Part shown: one piece after another, positions 34,058-43,223 of the stretch
Position numbering within the stretch: position 1 is the stretch's first letter
Layout of the letters: each line of letters starts with the position of its first letter
Source: Sutterella massiliensis
GTDB taxonomy: Bacteria > Pseudomonadota > Gammaproteobacteria > Burkholderiales > Burkholderiaceae_F
Length of the DNA stretch: 64,000 nucleotides
NCBI RefSeq assembly: GCF_016899755.1
Contig: NZ_JACJJC010000001.1
Span: forward strand, 1-64,000
Reading direction: 5' to 3'
The notes under the pieces: model-generated
What the model was told of the DNA's origin: nothing
Databases searched by the model: none
What the model saw: only the letters and a program-made list of their open reading frames with translations
Made by a program: the position numbers and the translations under genes

Positions 34058-36367
34058 ATGTCTCAGCCTGCCGTTCGAGCCATCGCGCTCTGCGTAGCCT
34101 GCGCCGCTGCGTCGATGTCCGCCTCAACGAGCGCGACCGCCGCAGATGCGGTCAAAGTCAAGCTCGACTCTGTCATGAAGCTCGAACCTCAACGGGCTAC
34201 CGGCAGCAACGATGCCGCCAGCTTCGTTTCCGCCGACCGAATTGAAGGCAACCCCGAGGACGAGCTCAACTTGTACGGCAACGCCGAAATCCGCCGCGGC
34301 GGCTCGGTTTTGCGCGCCGATCAAATTACTTACGTTCAGGCGACCGACGAGGTCACGGCGACGGGTAACGCCCGAATTTCGCGCGAAGGCGCGAGCTTCA
34401 CGGGCCCCTCGATGAGCTTTCGCATCACTTCGCGCTCAGGCGAAATGCCCGATGCCGAGTATGAATACGCACCGCGCAATATTCGCGGGTGTGCCCGAAA
34501 CGTGAAGTTTCTCTCGGGCGACCACACCTCGTTCGAGGACGTGACAATTACGACCTGCAAGCGAGACGACGAAGCTTGGTTCATCAAGCTCGACGAACTC
34601 GAGGTCGACGAGTACGACCAGTCCGCTTCGGGTACGGGCGCGAGCCTGCACTTCATGGGCGTACCGATTTTCGGCTCGCCCTGGTTCGCCTTCCCGATCA
34701 GCAATGAACGCCGCTCTGGCTTTCTCACGCCGACCTACGGCATGAGCTCGACGCGCGGTGTGGATTTCTCGATCCCCTACTACTTCAACCTCGCGCCCAA
34801 CTACGACTACACGCTCACACCCCGCATCATGACCAAACGCGGTCTGATGCTCGGCAACGAGGCGCGCCTGAAGTACTACAACTTCGAAGGGCAGATCAAC
34901 CTCGACTGGATGCCCGACGACCGCGAAACGAACGAAAGCCGCTACGGCATGCGCGTCGAGACGCACTATCAGCGCGACAAGCTTGCGTTCGATATTGATT
35001 ACAACCGTGTTTCGGACGACGACTACATTTCGGACTTTTCGGGCAATATCCGAGAATCGTCCGAAGCGGTGCTGCCGCAGGACTACAACCTCACGTGGAC
35101 CGACACTTATTGGAACGGCGGCATCCGCGTCACGAAGAACCAGACGCTCAAGATCGATGATGACGATGTCGTTGAGCCTTACGAACGCGTGCCGCAGATC
35201 ACGCTGAACGGATACGCAGCCGATTTCTACGGGTTTGAGCTTGCCACCACGCTCGAAGCGACGAAGTTCAAGCATCGCGAACGCATCGGCGCCTCGCGCT
35301 TCGTGTTCGATCAGTCCGTTTCCTATCCGCTTCGCGGCGCGGGCTGGTTCGTGGTCCCGAAAGGACAGCTGATCGGAACTTGGTACGAACTCGAAGATAT
35401 GTCGCGTGGCCAAAGCTTCACGGAAAAAAATCCGAGCCGCGTATCCCCGATTTTCAGTCTCGATGCGGGGCTTGTGTTTGAACGCGATTCGAGCTGGTTT
35501 GGCCGTGATGCCTTCCAGACGCTCGAGCCGCGCATTTACTACGCCTACTCGCCCTACCGCGATCAGCGCGATATCCCGATTTTCGACACCACCATCGCGG
35601 ACCTCAACTTCGCGACGCTCTTTACGGAAAACCAGTTCGCCGGCTACGACCGCGTCTCGCAGGCCAATCAGCTGACGACTGTTCTCTCGACGCGCTACAT
35701 CGACAAGTCGAGCGGTCTCGAACTCTTCCGCGCGAGCATCGGTCAGCGTCAGTACTTCTCGGATCAGAACGTCGAGTTCCTGTACGCGCCCGAAGACAAG
35801 GAGTACTACTCGGACAACTACAGTTCCGGGCTGCGTACGGACGTGCGCAGCGACCTCCTCGCGAGCGTGGGCGCGCGCCTGGCGCGCAACGTCACGTCCG
35901 ACGTGACGATGCAGTATTCCTCTTCGCAGAGCCGTCTCGTTAAGATGAATGCGGGCGTTGCCTGGCAGCCGCGCCCGATGTCGTTCCTCGGCCTCTACTA
36001 CCGCTACAACTACTCCGATACTATCCTTGACGACAACATCAAGCAGATCGACCTCGCAGTCCAGTGGCCGATCACCGAACGTCTCTACGGCGTCTTCCGC
36101 TACAACTATTCGCTATACACGCACAAGCCGATCGAAGTAATCGGCGGCGTCGAATACTTGCATGACTGCTGGACGCTGCGCTTTGCTGCACAACGCTATG
36201 TCACGGCATCCAACGAAGAAGAATCCAACTTCTTTTTACAGCTTGAGCTCAACGGCTTGGGTAGCATTGGCACTAGTCCGCTCACAGAACTTCGCCGCAA
36301 CATCCGCGGCTATCAGACGCGAGAAAATCTGCCGCTCTCTTCGAGCCCGTACGACTACTATGAATAA
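34058..36367 (+). CDS. lptD: LPS-assembly protein LptD
   Basis: LptD is the essential outer-membrane beta-barrel that, with the lipoprotein LptE, inserts LPS into the outer leaflet. The 769-residue protein has a signal peptide (about 1-28), a periplasmic OstA/LptA-like beta-jellyroll (about 50-170, with LNLYGNAEIRRGGSVLRADQITY) and then a long barrel rich in alternating aromatic residues. Cysteines occur in RGCARNV, TTCKRDD and the C-terminal HDCWTLRF. The last matches the site of the paired cysteines used for the essential disulfides in E. coli, but here only one is present. It overlaps surA by eight bases. Confidence 0.94.
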   Translation: MSQPAVRAIALCVACAAASMSASTSATAADAVKVKLDSVMKLEPQRATGSNDAASFVSADRIEGNPEDELNLYGNAEIRRGGSVLRADQITYVQATDEVTATGNARISREGASFTGPSMSFRITSRSGEMPDAEYEYAPRNIRGCARNVKFLSGDHTSFEDVTITTCKRDDEAWFIKLDELEVDEYDQSASGTGASLHFMGVPIFGSPWFAFPISNERRSGFLTPTYGMSSTRGVDFSIPYYFNLAPNYDYTLTPRIMTKRGLMLGNEARLKYYNFEGQINLDWMPDDRETNESRYGMRVETHYQRDKLAFDIDYNRVSDDDYISDFSGNIRESSEAVLPQDYNLTWTDTYWNGGIRVTKNQTLKIDDDDVVEPYERVPQITLNGYAADFYGFELATTLEATKFKHRERIGASRFVFDQSVSYPLRGAGWFVVPKGQLIGTWYELEDMSRGQSFTEKNPSRVSPIFSLDAGLVFERDSSWFGRDAFQTLEPRIYYAYSPYRDQRDIPIFDTTIADLNFATLFTENQFAGYDRVSQANQLTTVLSTRYIDKSSGLELFRASIGQRQYFSDQNVEFLYAPEDKEYYSDNYSSGLRTDVRSDLLASVGARLARNVTSDVTMQYSSSQSRLVKMNAGVAWQPRPMSFLGLYYRYNYSDTILDDNIKQIDLAVQWPITERLYGVFRYNYSLYTHKPIEVIGGVEYLHDCWTLRFAAQRYVTASNEEESNFFLQLELNGLGSIGTSPLTELRRNIRGYQTRENLPLSSSPYDYYE

Positions 36368-37787
36368 AGCCTTGTTAACGTCGATTCGCGCCGCCGTTGT
36401 TGCGGCTTCCGCCCTGACGGCCTTTGCCGCCCACGGCGCCTCGATCATGGACGGCGCGCAGTCCGTGCAGCCGGCTTATGCGCTGCCGGCTGACGCCGCC
36501 CCGCAGCCTGCTGCCGAAACCGAGACTGCCGCGCCCAACAACGAAATCGACCTCGACCGAATCATCGCTGTTGTCAACAACGACATCATCACCGAGCACG
36601 AACTCGAGCAGCGCGTGCACACGGTTGCGATCAACCTGCGCCGTCAGAACATTCAGCTGCCGCCCATGGAGCAGCTGCGCATTCAGGTGCTCGAACGACT
36701 CATCACCGAGCGAGCCATTTTGCAGCGTGCCCGTCAGACTGGCATTCGTGTTGACGACCAAATGGTGAACGCTTCGATCGAACAGATTGCGCGCCAGAAC
36801 AACCTCACGATCGACGAACTGCGCCAGCGCCTCCTAGCCGACGGCGTCACCTTTGCGGCCTTCCGCAATGAAATTCGCGACGAAATCACGACGCAGCGAC
36901 TGCGCGAGCGTGAAGTTGACGAAAAGATTGAGATTCCCGAGAGCGAAGTCGATGCCTACCTCGCCGAACAGGCCGGCTTTACCGGCAGCGACGTTACCGA
37001 GTACCGCATCTCGCACATTCTGATGCCGATCGACCCGGGCGTTGAAGAGGATCAGGTACGGGCCGAAGCCGAGCGCGTCGCCGAACGTGCGCGCGCAGGC
37101 GAGGACTTTTCCACGCTCGTGGCAAGTTACTCGCGCTCGGAAGATGCCCTCTCGGGCGGCGACCTCGGCTGGCGCAAGCAGCCCGATGTACCGATTGAAT
37201 TCTGGGACGCGATGAAGTCCGACCTCGCCTCGGGCAACGTCTACGTCGCAAAGTCGCAGCACGCCTTCCACGTCTTCAAGCTGGTTGAAAAGCGCAACGG
37301 CGTTGAAGCCAAACTCGCCGGCGGCCCCGTCGTCCAGACGCACGCCCGTCACATTCTGATGTTCGTGAGCGACATCACGCCGGAAGCCGACGTGCTGCGT
37401 CGTCTGCACGACATCAAGAGCCGTGTCGAAAGCGGTCAGGCCGATTTTGCCGCAATGGCGCGCCTCAACTCCGTCGACTCGACCGCCACACGCGGCGGCG
37501 ACCTCGGTTGGCTGCAGACGGGCGACACCGTGCCCGAATTCGAAGCAGCCATGAACACGCTGCAGCCGGGTGAGGTCTCTGAACCGATCAAGACCAACTA
37601 CGGCTACCACATCATCCAAGTGCTCGAACGCCGCACTGAAAAGGAAGGCAATCCGCAGCGCATGCGAATTGCCGCACGTCAGGCGCTGCGCCAGAAGAAG
37701 CTCGCTGAAGCCACCTATAACTGGCAGCGCGAACTTCGCGACGAAGCCTTCGTCGATATCCGCGAGCCGTCGCTGCGCCAGCGCTAA
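36360..37787 (+). CDS. surA: Periplasmic chaperone and peptidyl-prolyl isomerase SurA
   Basis: SurA escorts unfolded outer-membrane proteins, including LptD, through the periplasm. The 475-residue protein has a signal peptide ending near AAHGAS. The N-terminal helical chaperone domain follows (DRIIAVVNNDIITEHELEQRVHTV). Two parvulin domains start near 213 (EYRISHILMP) and 326 (THARHILMFV). Both contain GGDLGW, so both may be active isomerases. A C-terminal helix packs onto the N-domain. The ATG at 36360 lies inside the lptD end (eight-base overlap), so translation is coupled. pdxA, often next in this operon, is absent. Confidence 0.94.
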   Translation: MNKALLTSIRAAVVAASALTAFAAHGASIMDGAQSVQPAYALPADAAPQPAAETETAAPNNEIDLDRIIAVVNNDIITEHELEQRVHTVAINLRRQNIQLPPMEQLRIQVLERLITERAILQRARQTGIRVDDQMVNASIEQIARQNNLTIDELRQRLLADGVTFAAFRNEIRDEITTQRLREREVDEKIEIPESEVDAYLAEQAGFTGSDVTEYRISHILMPIDPGVEEDQVRAEAERVAERARAGEDFSTLVASYSRSEDALSGGDLGWRKQPDVPIEFWDAMKSDLASGNVYVAKSQHAFHVFKLVEKRNGVEAKLAGGPVVQTHARHILMFVSDITPEADVLRRLHDIKSRVESGQADFAAMARLNSVDSTATRGGDLGWLQTGDTVPEFEAAMNTLQPGEVSEPIKTNYGYHIIQVLERRTEKEGNPQRMRIAARQALRQKKLAEATYNWQRELRDEAFVDIREPSLRQR

Positions 37788-37840
37788 TCGCAGCCACGCG
37801 TGCTGCTGCTCTGCCTCCACGGGCAGCAGCATCATTCGAA

Positions 37841-37875
37841 AAGACTGCCGGCCTTCACGCCGGCAGTCTTTTCTT
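37841..37875 (+). terminator. Intrinsic terminator after surA
   Basis: A perfect 12-base stem, AAGACTGCCGGC with GCCGGCAGTCTT, around CTTCAC, followed by TTTCTTT. Another hairpin (GCTGCTCTGCC/GGGCAGCAGC) lies just upstream at 37807-37830. The rest of the gap to rsmA (37876-38049) shows nothing I can name. Confidence 0.85.
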
Positions 37876-38049
37876 TAAGGCCAAACAAGCCCACAGTAAA
37901 AACACAGGCTTTGCCGCGCACGCAATGCGTCGGTCGCGTTAGGATACGCGCCAAACTCAGAAACGCCCGCTTGCCGCGGGCACCCCGCAACACTCCGGCC
38001 CGGAACATGCCTTCGCGCTTTATCCGAGCCGACGACATCTCCCATAAGC

Positions 38050-38862
38050 GTGAAACAAGAATGGCTTGAAGGGCATCGTGCCCGCAAACGTTTCGGTCAA
38101 AACTTCCTGCACGACCGCCACTGGATCGAGCGCATCGCCCGCGCCATCGATCCGAAACCGGGCGACGCGCTCGTCGAGATCGGCCCCGGCCAAGCGGCGC
38201 TAACCCGCGAAGTTATCGCTATGGCCGGACATGAAACCGCTGTCGAAATTGACAGAGACCTTGCTGCATTCCTGCGTACGCAGTTCTCTGAAGACGAACT
38301 TTCGCTCATCGAAGCCGATGCGCTCGCACTCGATTGGCAGACGGTTCTTCCCGGACGACGCCTGCGCATCCTCGGCAACCTCCCCTACAACATCTCCTCG
38401 CCGCTCCTTTTTGCGCTCACGACCGTCGCCGACCGCGTGATCGACCAGCACTTCATGCTGCAGCGAGAGGTCGTCGACCGCATGACGGCCGAGCCGGGCT
38501 CGAAGACATACGGACGACTCTCTGTCATGCTTCAGTACCGCTACGTGATGCACAAGCTCTTTGACGTGCCGCCCGGTGCTTTCGTACCTGCGCCGAAAGT
38601 TGTCTCCTCAATCGTGCGCATGCAGCCGCGCCCCGTCGAAGCGCTCGAGTCTGTCGACAGTCATTACTTCTCGCTCGTTGTGGCAGCCGCGTTCCAGCAG
38701 CGCAGAAAAACCCTGCGCAACGCCGTCTCGAAGTTTCTTGACGAAGCCGATATTGAATCGGTCGGCATCAACCCCGGGGCACGCGCCGAGGCGCTCGACG
38801 TGTCCGCTTTCGTGCGCTTGGCAAACGCAGCAGCGCTCAAGGCCAAGACCAACGCGCTCTAA
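38050..38862 (+). CDS. rsmA: 16S rRNA dimethyladenosine transferase RsmA (KsgA)
   Basis: RsmA dimethylates A1518 and A1519 in helix 45 of 16S rRNA, a late 30S assembly checkpoint; loss gives kasugamycin resistance. The 270-residue protein has KRFGQNFLHD (13-22), the SAM motif VEIGPGQAALT, the catalytic NLPYNIS and FVPAPKVVSSIV. The start is a GTG at 38050. A terminator separates it from surA, so it has its own promoter despite the lptD-surA-rsmA gene order. apaH, usually next, lies 21 kb away. Confidence 0.95.
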   Translation: MKQEWLEGHRARKRFGQNFLHDRHWIERIARAIDPKPGDALVEIGPGQAALTREVIAMAGHETAVEIDRDLAAFLRTQFSEDELSLIEADALALDWQTVLPGRRLRILGNLPYNISSPLLFALTTVADRVIDQHFMLQREVVDRMTAEPGSKTYGRLSVMLQYRYVMHKLFDVPPGAFVPAPKVVSSIVRMQPRPVEALESVDSHYFSLVVAAAFQQRRKTLRNAVSKFLDEADIESVGINPGARAEALDVSAFVRLANAAALKAKTNAL

Positions 38863-38891
38863 CGAACAGCCATCGCCTCGACGCTCAATGA

Positions 38892-38927
38892 CTTCGGCCG
38901 AGCTCTATGCTCGGCCGACCTTTTTTC
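38892..38927 (+). terminator. Intrinsic terminator after rsmA
   Basis: A ten-base perfect stem, TCGGCCGAGC with GCTCGGCCGA, followed by CCTTTTTT. The T tract ends directly at the stop codon of the convergent YgjP-like gene. Confidence 0.85.
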
Positions 38928-40223
38928 TCAGATCGCATCGACGAGCATTGCATTAAAGTCGCGCAGCGCCTGTCGCCGTTTTTTCGCGTCGGGCATCATG
39001 CGTTCGAGCTCCGACCAGAATTGACGAGAGTGATTAAATTCGACCAAGTGCGCGAGCTCGTGCGCTGCCACGTAATCGATCAGTGCGTCGGGCATCAAAA
39101 CCAGTCGCCACGAAAGACGTATATCGCCGCCGCGCGAACAGGTCCCGAGCGTACGAGTACCGCGACTTATCTGCCAAGTACTCTTGGGTTTGATACGCGC
39201 GAGCGGAACCACTGCATGGAAACGCTCGTCTAGGACCCGCTTTGCCTCGCGCCTATAGAGTGCGCAAAGCTCGGCTCGAACGCTCGCCTCGTCAGCATAA
39301 ACCGCTGTGGCGAGCGACACCTCCCAACCGAATCCCTCGTCGGACTCGAGCCGCCTGACGCCTGCACGAGAGGCGCCTAAGCGCAAACGCGCCCTTTCAC
39401 CACGGAAATACACACCACCGCCGTCTCGAAAATCGAACTCGGCACGATGGCTTTCGCAGCGTCGACGCTGTTTTTCCATATTGGCGAAGATCCACGTCTC
39501 ATTCGCTTCAAGAAAAGACTCCGTCGGCGTACGCAAGGACGCACGAACCGGGTGCCGCACGAACAGTTCGCCTCGTTGCAGAACAAGTGCCGAGCGCTTT
39601 CTGCTGCGTCGATACTCGATTTGGTAATCGATGCTACGCCCGCTTGCGAAAACGTAGTGCGCTCGCTCGGACGAAGTCGACTGCAGCTTGCCCGCACGTT
39701 TTTCATTGGGGGCTTTCGCGTGGCTGGCTGTCCCGCCGTCGTTGGCTGCCGAAAAGAGTCCCCCTTTTCGGAGCCGCGCACCGAAAAACCGCATGATGAG
39801 CTCGAAATTCGCTTCGTCGTAGAGCCCCATCGACATGAAGTCCGTCTTTTGTTCTCGAACGACCCAAAAGAACCTGGGGAACACCTCACCTTTTGAAACG
39901 CGTCTACGAAGTGCCGATAGCGCCATTTCAATCGGAACCGTCACTTCGTTCGCTCGAATCTCTCTGTCTGCAGGGATACCGATCAGCATGCATTCCTGCT
40001 CCCCGTCGTACCGGACGAGCGGCTCCCCGCTCGCAATCGTAACCGTTCGGCAGGGCACCACCATATCGGGTACATTGGTCCAAAAGGCATACTCTCGACC
40101 GGCCTCAAGACGGGCACCGGCAGACAGAAGCACCGCGGGAAGCGTCAGGAATTTAGCGCTCAAATCGGCCACAACAGGTTTGCGCCGACGGCTGAAAATC
40201 TCCAAAAAATGAAGCATATGCAT
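38928..40223 (-). CDS. YgjP-like (DUF45) metallopeptidase with long N-terminal extension
   Basis: The C-terminal ~240 residues match the YgjP/DUF45 group of small zinc metallopeptidases: SIDYQIEYRRSRKRSALVL and RTLGTCSRGGDIRLSWRLVLMP. The motif HELAHLVEFNHSRQFW then gives H388, E389, H392 and a third ligand at H398. The family is normally about 170-250 residues. Here 431 residues are read, because an N-terminal segment of about 185 residues precedes the core. It has no signal peptide and no motif I know (for example FPRFFWVVREQKTDFMSMG). Substrates of YgjP-type enzymes are poorly known. The gene follows plsC after 17 bases on the same strand. Confidence 0.8.
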   Translation of the reverse strand: MHMLHFLEIFSRRRKPVVADLSAKFLTLPAVLLSAGARLEAGREYAFWTNVPDMVVPCRTVTIASGEPLVRYDGEQECMLIGIPADREIRANEVTVPIEMALSALRRRVSKGEVFPRFFWVVREQKTDFMSMGLYDEANFELIMRFFGARLRKGGLFSAANDGGTASHAKAPNEKRAGKLQSTSSERAHYVFASGRSIDYQIEYRRSRKRSALVLQRGELFVRHPVRASLRTPTESFLEANETWIFANMEKQRRRCESHRAEFDFRDGGGVYFRGERARLRLGASRAGVRRLESDEGFGWEVSLATAVYADEASVRAELCALYRREAKRVLDERFHAVVPLARIKPKSTWQISRGTRTLGTCSRGGDIRLSWRLVLMPDALIDYVAAHELAHLVEFNHSRQFWSELERMMPDAKKRRQALRDFNAMLVDAI

Positions 40224-40240
40224 GCAGGCCTCGCCGAGTG

Positions 40241-40987
40241 TCAGGACGCGCTCCTGCCGACCGCCTCGTCAATGAGACGCGCTGTCGTCCTTTCGATCCA
40301 AGCTTCGACCTCGAGCGTCACCTCGTGGGGCTCTCGTCCGGCGGTTTCAATGATCGGACCCACCTCAACCGTGATTGTTCCTGCCTTTTTAGCGATGCTG
40401 TTCTTCGGCCAGAAAAGTCCCGCATTGTGTGCAATCGGCAGAATGGGTGTCCCTGTCGAACAAGCAAAGCGCGCGCCGCCAGTCTTGTAGCGAACGCGCT
40501 CGCCAGGCGGCACGCGCGTACCCTCGGGAAACAGCGTAATCCACCAGCCGCGGCGCAGGAATTCGGGGCCACGATGCATAAAGTTTTCAAAGGCTGTGCG
40601 CCCCGCGGAGCGGTCAATCGCAAGCATTTCCATCGACCAGAGCGCCCAGCCGAAGACCGGAATCTTGTTGAGCGAGCGCTTGTAGAGGAAGCACGGCGGA
40701 TTAACGAGCATGGCGCCAAGCCAGAACGGGTCCCACGCCGACTGATGTTTGGCAAGCACGACGAGCGGGCGCCCGTCGGTTGGCATGTTTTCCATACCTA
40801 TGTTGCGTACATCGATCCCGCAGGTCCATTTAAGGAATCGCAGCGAAAGCTTCGCCCAGGGCCTGCAGATCTTTTCGTAGCGCGCTCTAAGCGACATGAA
40901 AGGCTTGGCGATAAGAAGCACGAGCGTGAGGAAAATGATCGTTACGGCGAGTGCAATATAAAAAAGCCACCCTCTGAACGTATTCAT
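40241..40987 (-). CDS. plsC: 1-acyl-sn-glycerol-3-phosphate acyltransferase (PlsC family)
   Basis: A 248-residue membrane acyltransferase that probably makes phosphatidic acid from lysophosphatidic acid. It has one or two N-terminal membrane spans (WLFYIALAVTIIFLTLVLLI). The catalytic HX4D motif is in KHQSAWDPF and the glycerol-phosphate-binding FPEGTR motif follows (WWITLFPEGTRVPPGE). I use the ATG at 40987, which starts a normal PlsC N-terminus; an upstream ATG at 41047 lies inside the glyS terminator. A second PlsC-family gene is at 61.2 kb. The YgjP-like gene follows closely and may be co-transcribed. Confidence 0.9.
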   Translation of the reverse strand: MNTFRGWLFYIALAVTIIFLTLVLLIAKPFMSLRARYEKICRPWAKLSLRFLKWTCGIDVRNIGMENMPTDGRPLVVLAKHQSAWDPFWLGAMLVNPPCFLYKRSLNKIPVFGWALWSMEMLAIDRSAGRTAFENFMHRGPEFLRRGWWITLFPEGTRVPPGERVRYKTGGARFACSTGTPILPIAHNAGLFWPKNSIAKKAGTITVEVGPIIETAGREPHEVTLEVEAWIERTTARLIDEAVGRSAS

Positions 40988-41000
40988 TGAAAAGTCTCCG

Positions 41001-41039
41001 AAAAAAGAAGGCCCGCTGCGAGATGCCTCGAAGCGGGCC
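41001..41039 (-). terminator. Intrinsic terminator after glyS
   Basis: On the minus strand GGCCCGCT pairs with AGCGGGCC across a 14-base loop, followed by TTCTTTTTT. Confidence 0.8.
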
Positions 41040-41114
41040 GTCATCACCAGTCGGCACTTGTGGCGAAGCGTCGGCGCTTCGGCGCTCGCCCGTCAAAGTG
41101 CCGCAACGCAGCGA

Positions 41115-43205
41115 TTACTTGGCAAGACGCGAGATTTCCGCAATGCGGTTCATGACGCGGTAGAGTCTGCCGAGGAGTGCCTGACGATTAGCGCGCAAAC
41201 GCAAGTCTTCGGCGTTGACCATCACGTCTTCGAAGAACGCATCGACGGGCGCACGCAGCTTGGCCGTCGCAGCGAGCATCTTTTCGTATTCGCCCGCCGC
41301 ATAAAGCGTGTCGACTTCGGGCTCGATCGTACTGAGCGCCGCATAGAGGGCCTGTTCGGCGGGCTCGACAAGAAGCGCCGCATCGACGTCCTGCGCAATT
41401 TCACCTTCGACCTTCTTGAGAATATTGCCGATACGTTTGTTGGCGGCCGTGAGAGCCTCGGATTCGGGCAGTGCCATAAAGGCGCGCACCGCAGCGAGGC
41501 GAAGCGGCAGCTCGAGCAGGCGGCCCGGACGCAGCGCGAGGACGGCGTCGACTTCCTGAGCCGAATAGCCCTGATCGCGCAACATGACGCGCAGACGATC
41601 GGCAAAGAAGCCGAGGAGCGCTTCGCGGTTGTCGACAACGCCAGCAACATTCTGCTCAACCGACCAAGCCGCATCGACCAGCGCATTGAGCGTCACGTCG
41701 AGCTTCTTTTCGATCAACATGCGAAGAACACCGAGCGCGTGACGTCGCAACGCAAACGGATCCTTTTCACCGGTCGGCATCTGATTAATGCCGAAGAGGC
41801 CGATCAAGGTCTCGAGCTTGTCGGCCAGCGCCGCGGAAAGGCTCACGGGCCCCGACGGCAGCTCGTCGCCCGCATAGCGCGGCTGATAGTGCTCGCGAAT
41901 AGCGAGCGCAACGTCGTCGGCTTCCCGGTCGTGGCGAGCGTAGTATTCGCCCATGATGCCCTGCAATTCGGGGAACTCGCCCACCATGAGCGTGCGAAGG
42001 TCTGCCTTGGCCAGACGAGAAGCGCGTTCGGCATGCGCCTTGTCCGCACCGATCATTTGGGCGATCAGGCCCGAGAGAGCCTCAACGCGGTGCATGCGTT
42101 CGAGCTGGCTGCCGAGCTTGTTGTGGTAGACAACGTGCTTGAGACCTTCGACGCGCGACTCGAGCGTTTCCTTCAGGTCCTGTTCGTAGAAGAACTTGGC
42201 GTCGGCGAGACGAGCGCGAACAACGCGAGCATTGCCTTCGGAAATGGCTTTGCCGCCGTCCTTGGCAATGAGCTGCGAAACAAGCAGGAAGCGGTTCATC
42301 AGCTTGCCGCTGCGATCTCGAAGCGCAAAGTACTTCTGGTTGAGCTGCATCGTGAGGATGAGGCATTCCTGCGGAACCGTAAGGAAGTCTTCCTCGAAGC
42401 GGCTTTCGTAGATCACGGGCCACTCCGTGAGCGCGGTCACTTCGTCGAGCAGGTCTTCGGGCATGATCGGCTCAGCGTCGAGCTGTTTGGCATGCTCAAG
42501 AAGCGCGTTGACGATCGTTTCACGGCGATGCGCAAAGCACGGATCAACATAGGCGGCCTTCATGGCGTCTTCGTAGGCATCAGCCGACGCAATTTCAACA
42601 GGCGCCGTCGCATGGAAGCGGTGACCAGACGTCACACGGCCTGCCTCAAGGCCAAAGAGCGAAACGGGCACGACATCTTCGCCGTAGAGCGCCGTAAGGT
42701 GACGAACGGGTCGCACGAAGGAGACCGTCGTGGTGCCGTCGGCGAGCTGGTAGGTCATGACCTTCGGAATCGGCAGATGCTTGACAGCGTATTCGAGCGC
42801 CGTCTGCAGGCCGTCCTTCAATTCGACGCCGGGACGAACACCTTCGAAGACGAGCTGTTCGTTCTTGCCGTCCTGAACGCGCTTGAGTTCGGCAACATCG
42901 CACGAGATGCCGAGCGCAGCCATCTTCTTCGTGAGTGCGGCAGTGGGTTTGCCTTCGGCGTCAAGACCGACGCGCACCGGCACAAGCTTCTGCGCATAGG
43001 CTTCCTCGGGACTACGCGCGAGCACGTTCGTCACGCGCACCGCGAGGCGGCGCGGAGCACCGTAGGCGACGACCTGCGAATCTTCGGCGAGGAAGTGCTG
43101 ATCAGCAAGGCTCTTCTTGACGCCTTCGGCAAAAGCGGCCGAAAGACTTTTGAGCGCTTTGGGCGGCAGCTCTTCGGTTTGCAGTTCAACGAGCAAATTC
43201 GTCAT
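41115..43205 (-). CDS. glyS: Glycyl-tRNA synthetase beta subunit GlyS
   Basis: GlyS binds tRNA-Gly in the heterotetrameric bacterial glycyl-tRNA synthetase. The 696-residue protein starts TNLLVELQTEELPPKAL, the family N-terminus. It has the mid-protein HD-like helical region (AERASRLAKADLRTLMVGEFPELQG and YYARHDREADDVALAIREHYQPR) and the C-terminal anticodon-binding domain (DALLVEPAEQALYAAL). It follows glyQ after 18 bases, and the pair end at their own terminator. Confidence 0.96.
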   Translation of the reverse strand: MTNLLVELQTEELPPKALKSLSAAFAEGVKKSLADQHFLAEDSQVVAYGAPRRLAVRVTNVLARSPEEAYAQKLVPVRVGLDAEGKPTAALTKKMAALGISCDVAELKRVQDGKNEQLVFEGVRPGVELKDGLQTALEYAVKHLPIPKVMTYQLADGTTTVSFVRPVRHLTALYGEDVVPVSLFGLEAGRVTSGHRFHATAPVEIASADAYEDAMKAAYVDPCFAHRRETIVNALLEHAKQLDAEPIMPEDLLDEVTALTEWPVIYESRFEEDFLTVPQECLILTMQLNQKYFALRDRSGKLMNRFLLVSQLIAKDGGKAISEGNARVVRARLADAKFFYEQDLKETLESRVEGLKHVVYHNKLGSQLERMHRVEALSGLIAQMIGADKAHAERASRLAKADLRTLMVGEFPELQGIMGEYYARHDREADDVALAIREHYQPRYAGDELPSGPVSLSAALADKLETLIGLFGINQMPTGEKDPFALRRHALGVLRMLIEKKLDVTLNALVDAAWSVEQNVAGVVDNREALLGFFADRLRVMLRDQGYSAQEVDAVLALRPGRLLELPLRLAAVRAFMALPESEALTAANKRIGNILKKVEGEIAQDVDAALLVEPAEQALYAALSTIEPEVDTLYAAGEYEKMLAATAKLRAPVDAFFEDVMVNAEDLRLRANRQALLGRLYRVMNRIAEISRLAK

Positions 43206-43223
43206 TTTTGTTGTCCTCCTCGC

